64,000 nt of DNA from Candidatus Eremiobacteraceae bacterium (lineage in GTDB: Bacteria; Vulcanimicrobiota; Vulcanimicrobiia; Eremiobacterales; Eremiobacteraceae), in NCBI GenBank assembly GCA_035314825.1, contig DATFYX010000066.1, positions 1-64,000 of the forward strand. The letters are read 5' to 3'. The translations under genes were made by a program, and so were the position numbers. This document shows positions 62,122 to 64,000 of this stretch, one piece after another; the stretch's first letter is position 1; the number at the start of each line of letters is the position of its first letter. The notes beneath the pieces are model-generated. The model was not told the DNA's origin, searched no databases, and saw nothing but the letters and a program-made list of their open reading frames with translations.

Positions 62122-63096
62122 CTATTTCGCCGTGCTTGGCCCCGTGTACGAACCGACGGCGACCGGTATCTTCGCCGGCGGCGTCTTGCCGGAGAAATAA
62201 TCGTGGATCGCGTCGATCGTCAGCTTGCCGATCTGATCGGGATGCTGTTCGGGGTCGCCCACCATCTGGCCGGCGTCGATCGCGGTCCTGGCTTCGGGGT
62301 TGGCGTCGTATCCGACGATCTTGATCGTGCCGACTTTGCCGGCAGATTTCACCGCGGCCAGCGCCCCGAGCGCCGAATCGTCGTTGATGCCGAAGATGCC
62401 GGCGAGACTCGGAAAACGCTGCAGCAGGTTGTCGGTGACCGACGCCGCCATCGCGCGTTCTCCGCCTGCGGGCTGGTCGGCGACGATATGCACGTTGGGA
62501 TACTTCGCGGCGAGCTCATCTTTGAAGCCTTTCACGCGATCTTGCACCGATGTGACTTCGGGCTCGTCGATGATCGCGATGGTTCCGCTTCCGTTGAGCG
62601 CCGCGCCGAGCAGATCTGCCGCGACTTGGCCGCCTTGGATGTTGTCGGACGCGATGTGCGAGACCACCGTGCCGCGCGACGCCGTGCTCGCGATGTCGGC
62701 GGTGAACACCGGCACCTTTGCGTTGTTCGCCTCGACGATCGCGGGTCCGACCGCTTTGGAGTCCGCGGGGGAGAGAATGATGACGTCGACGTGCTTGCTG
62801 AGGAAGTCCTCGACTTGCGACGTCTGCTTGGCCTGGTCGTGATTGGCGTCGGTGAAGACGATCGTGTAGCCGTACTTGCCCGCCTCGTCCTTCATGCCTT
62901 GCTCCATCGCTTGATAGAACTGGGCTTGCAGGTCGAGCAGGGAAACGCCGATGCTCTTCGAGCCGGACACGTTGCCGGCGGCGCTCGCCGTCGTGCCGGG
63001 GCTTTGCGCGGCCGTGGGCGACGAGCTCTTAGAGCAGCTCGCCAACGTCAGGATCGCCGCGGCGATCGCCAGAATCCGAAGGCCACGCTGTTTCAA
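62122..63096 (-). CDS. rbsB: Sugar ABC transporter substrate-binding lipoprotein, RbsB type
   Basis: A 324-residue periplasmic binding protein with lipobox LTLASCSKS. The body (KSIGVSLLDLQAQFYQAMEQGMKDEAGKYGYTIVFTDANHD, GTVVSHIASDNIQGGQVAADLLG) matches the ribose-binding RbsB fold; ligand is probably a sugar, not proven. TTG start with AGGAGG six bases upstream. First gene of the operon, downstream of the DnaA-box cluster. Confidence 0.9.
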   Translation of the reverse strand: MKQRGLRILAIAAAILTLASCSKSSSPTAAQSPGTTASAAGNVSGSKSIGVSLLDLQAQFYQAMEQGMKDEAGKYGYTIVFTDANHDQAKQTSQVEDFLSKHVDVIILSPADSKAVGPAIVEANNAKVPVFTADIASTASRGTVVSHIASDNIQGGQVAADLLGAALNGSGTIAIIDEPEVTSVQDRVKGFKDELAAKYPNVHIVADQPAGGERAMAASVTDNLLQRFPSLAGIFGINDDSALGALAAVKSAGKVGTIKIVGYDANPEARTAIDAGQMVGDPEQHPDQIGKLTIDAIHDYFSGKTPPAKIPVAVGSYTGPSTAK

Positions 63097-63174
63097 ATCA
63101 ACCTCCTGAGGCGGCCGCGTTCGTCCTGCCGAACGATACGGGTCGCATGCGCGTTCGAGAAAGCCGCGGCGCTC

Positions 63175-63217
63175 CTATCCACACGCTTCGCTCCGGTTTG
63201 TGTGGATATGTGGATAG
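63175..63217. promoter_or_regulatory. Cluster of three DnaA-box-like sites
   Basis: CTATCCACA (63175-63183) on the plus strand, and on the minus strand ATATCCACA (63209-63201) and CTATCCACA (63217-63209), each one base off the consensus TTATCCACA. The first and second form a 8-bp inverted repeat, ATCCACAC/GTGTGGAT, around a 15-base loop. They lie in the 253-base spacer upstream of rbsB, about 80 bases from its start. Apart from short A-runs near 63325, the spacer holds no other recognised feature. Confidence 0.5.
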
Positions 63218-63349
63218 AGAACGCGGGGATAGTTAAGCCCGCCTAAAGCCATTAAGGACACGTGCGCGAGCACCATCAGCGTGCGATTACGAGGCGCGGT
63301 GCTGCAATTCCCGGGAACCGGCCTTTCGAAAAAACCGCAAAAATCGGAT

Positions 63350-63793
63350 TCAACCCCGGGCGCGCAGGCGAGCGATCAGCCGGCGCGCCCGAGCTCTCTC
63401 CGCCGGGCTGCCACCTGCAAGCGCCTTGCTCACATGTCGGAGCGCTGCCGCCCGAAATCGCGCGTCGACGTCCGCCAACCCGCACAACGCCTGGAGCGCG
63501 CACACGCGCACGATCGCGCTTGGATCGGTATTGCACCAGCGCATGAGGACCCGCGCCGCATCGCGCCGTTCGGCCGCAGACAATGACAGCCGTGGCAGCA
63601 TTTGCGCAAGGTGCCAACGCACTTCTTTGCGCTGCTCGCGCGCGAGCAGTCGGAGCAGCGCCCGTTTGTGGCGCGCGAGCAGCTCGGGCCGTTTCGAGCT
63701 CGCCTTTTCAGCGGCGTCCGCGCTTCGGGCCCGTTGCACATCGTCGCCAAACGATAGCTTCTCGACGAGCCGGTCAAACGTCCGGGCTGTCAC
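63350..63793 (-). CDS. HEAT-repeat-like helical protein
   Basis: A 147-residue protein of repeated helices: ALLRLLAREQRKEVRWHLAQMLPRL, ARVLMRWCNTDPSAIVRVCALQALCGLADVD, a HEAT-like pattern. Very basic at the C-terminus (ERARARRLIARLRARG). GTG 63793 shares GTGA with the upstream gene. A longer frame starting at 63958 is spurious. Scaffold role is inferred. Confidence 0.6.
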   Translation of the reverse strand: MTARTFDRLVEKLSFGDDVQRARSADAAEKASSKRPELLARHKRALLRLLAREQRKEVRWHLAQMLPRLSLSAAERRDAARVLMRWCNTDPSAIVRVCALQALCGLADVDARFRAAALRHVSKALAGGSPAERARARRLIARLRARG

Positions 63794-64000
63794 CGGCGGC
63801 GCGTCGGGAGCGCGATCGCCAGGGCCAGCATCGTCTTGAACACGATGAAGTTCGGATTGGCGGCCGTCTGCACCAATGCGAGGCCGCTTGCCAGCCAGAC
63901 GGGCTGGCCCTGGAAATAGATCACTCTGACGGACTGGCCGGACTGTGACTGTTGCCACGCCGCCGCCGAGCTCAAGCCGAGCGCCACGTCGCGCGAGATC
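63790..64000 (-). CDS. Partial gene at the window edge, C-terminal part
   Basis: The frame is open to the window end, giving at least 69 residues ending IVFKTMLALAIALPTRRR. An aromatic-rich stretch (VRVIYFQGQPVWLASGLALV) precedes it. The beginning is outside the window; no family can be assigned from this piece. Its TGA overlaps the HEAT-like start. Confidence 0.5.
   Translation of the reverse strand, partial: ISRDVALGLSSAAAWQQSQSGQSVRVIYFQGQPVWLASGLALVQTAANPNFIVFKTMLALAIALPTRRR

Noticed and set aside
63281-63586. Plus-strand ORFs at the right end
   Set aside because: They mirror the HEAT-like minus gene and its neighbour; the minus-strand pair shares a GTGA junction and better composition.

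Overview
The window is a densely packed, GC-rich bacterial chromosome segment from a diderm-like bacterium with lipoproteins, a TatA-type protein and many exported proteins. The secreted sedolisin, the low-complexity beta-propeller lipoproteins and the gene mix suggest an uncultured lineage such as Candidatus Eremiobacterota (WPS-2). That placement is inferred from gene style only; no rRNA is present. Translation starts are diverse: many GTG, several TTG (trxA, speD, rbsB, a PilZ gene, a DUF3048 gene) and apparently ATA for scpA.

Layout. 0-4.4 kb holds a sedolisin-type protease, a small exported protein, a repeat lipoprotein and a PaaK-like CoA ligase. 4.5-11 kb is a beta-oxidation operon: PadR regulator, thiolase, hydroxyacyl-CoA dehydrogenase, a free-standing dehydrogenase C-domain, enoyl-CoA hydratase, acyl-CoA dehydrogenase, EtfB and a ferredoxin-fused EtfA. 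11-19 kb on the minus strand carries an acyltransferase and a long run tsaE-tsaB-rimI-yqeK-rsfS-small membrane protein-TPM protein-small membrane protein-cupredoxin-metallophosphatase. gyrA lies divergently from tsaE and is followed by trxA, selA and selB. Two MsrA genes, a glutathionyl-hydroquinone reductase-like gene and the tRNA-Sec gene (selC) follow, so most of the selenocysteine machinery lies within 7 kb next to thioredoxin-linked repair enzymes.

From 44.8 kb down to 31.8 kb the minus strand is an almost unbroken run: speD-speE-serpin-gcvT-gcvH-gcvPA-gcvPB-nudix-DUF3048-scpA-scpB-methyltransferase-nfo-Tim44-like-PilZ. Back-to-back promoters separate speD from rplU-prp. trmD-rplS-lepB follows, with a promoter and an attenuator-like hairpin in the rplS leader. 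50.3-52.7 kb is an irregular accessory patch: a methyltransferase remnant, a membrane-anchored GIY-YIG/T5orf172 protein, small unknown ORFs and a partial tandem duplication. 54-59 kb is a tightly coupled operon (second signal peptidase, rbgA, rnhB, yraN, Ser/Thr kinase, membrane protein, UspA-like protein, exported protein). The end holds an rbsBAC-type sugar ABC transporter, a cluster of DnaA-box-like sites and a HEAT-like gene.

The strongest unusual signals are: the GIY-YIG membrane module with its duplicated tail; the scpA start lacking any usual start codon; the hairpin that hides a Shine-Dalgarno site at 50.0 kb; the rplS leader attenuator; the DnaA-box cluster at 63.2 kb; the ferredoxin-EtfA fusion with a missing cluster ligand and degenerate FAD motif; and two membrane proteins of 38 and 45 residues coupled to their neighbours.
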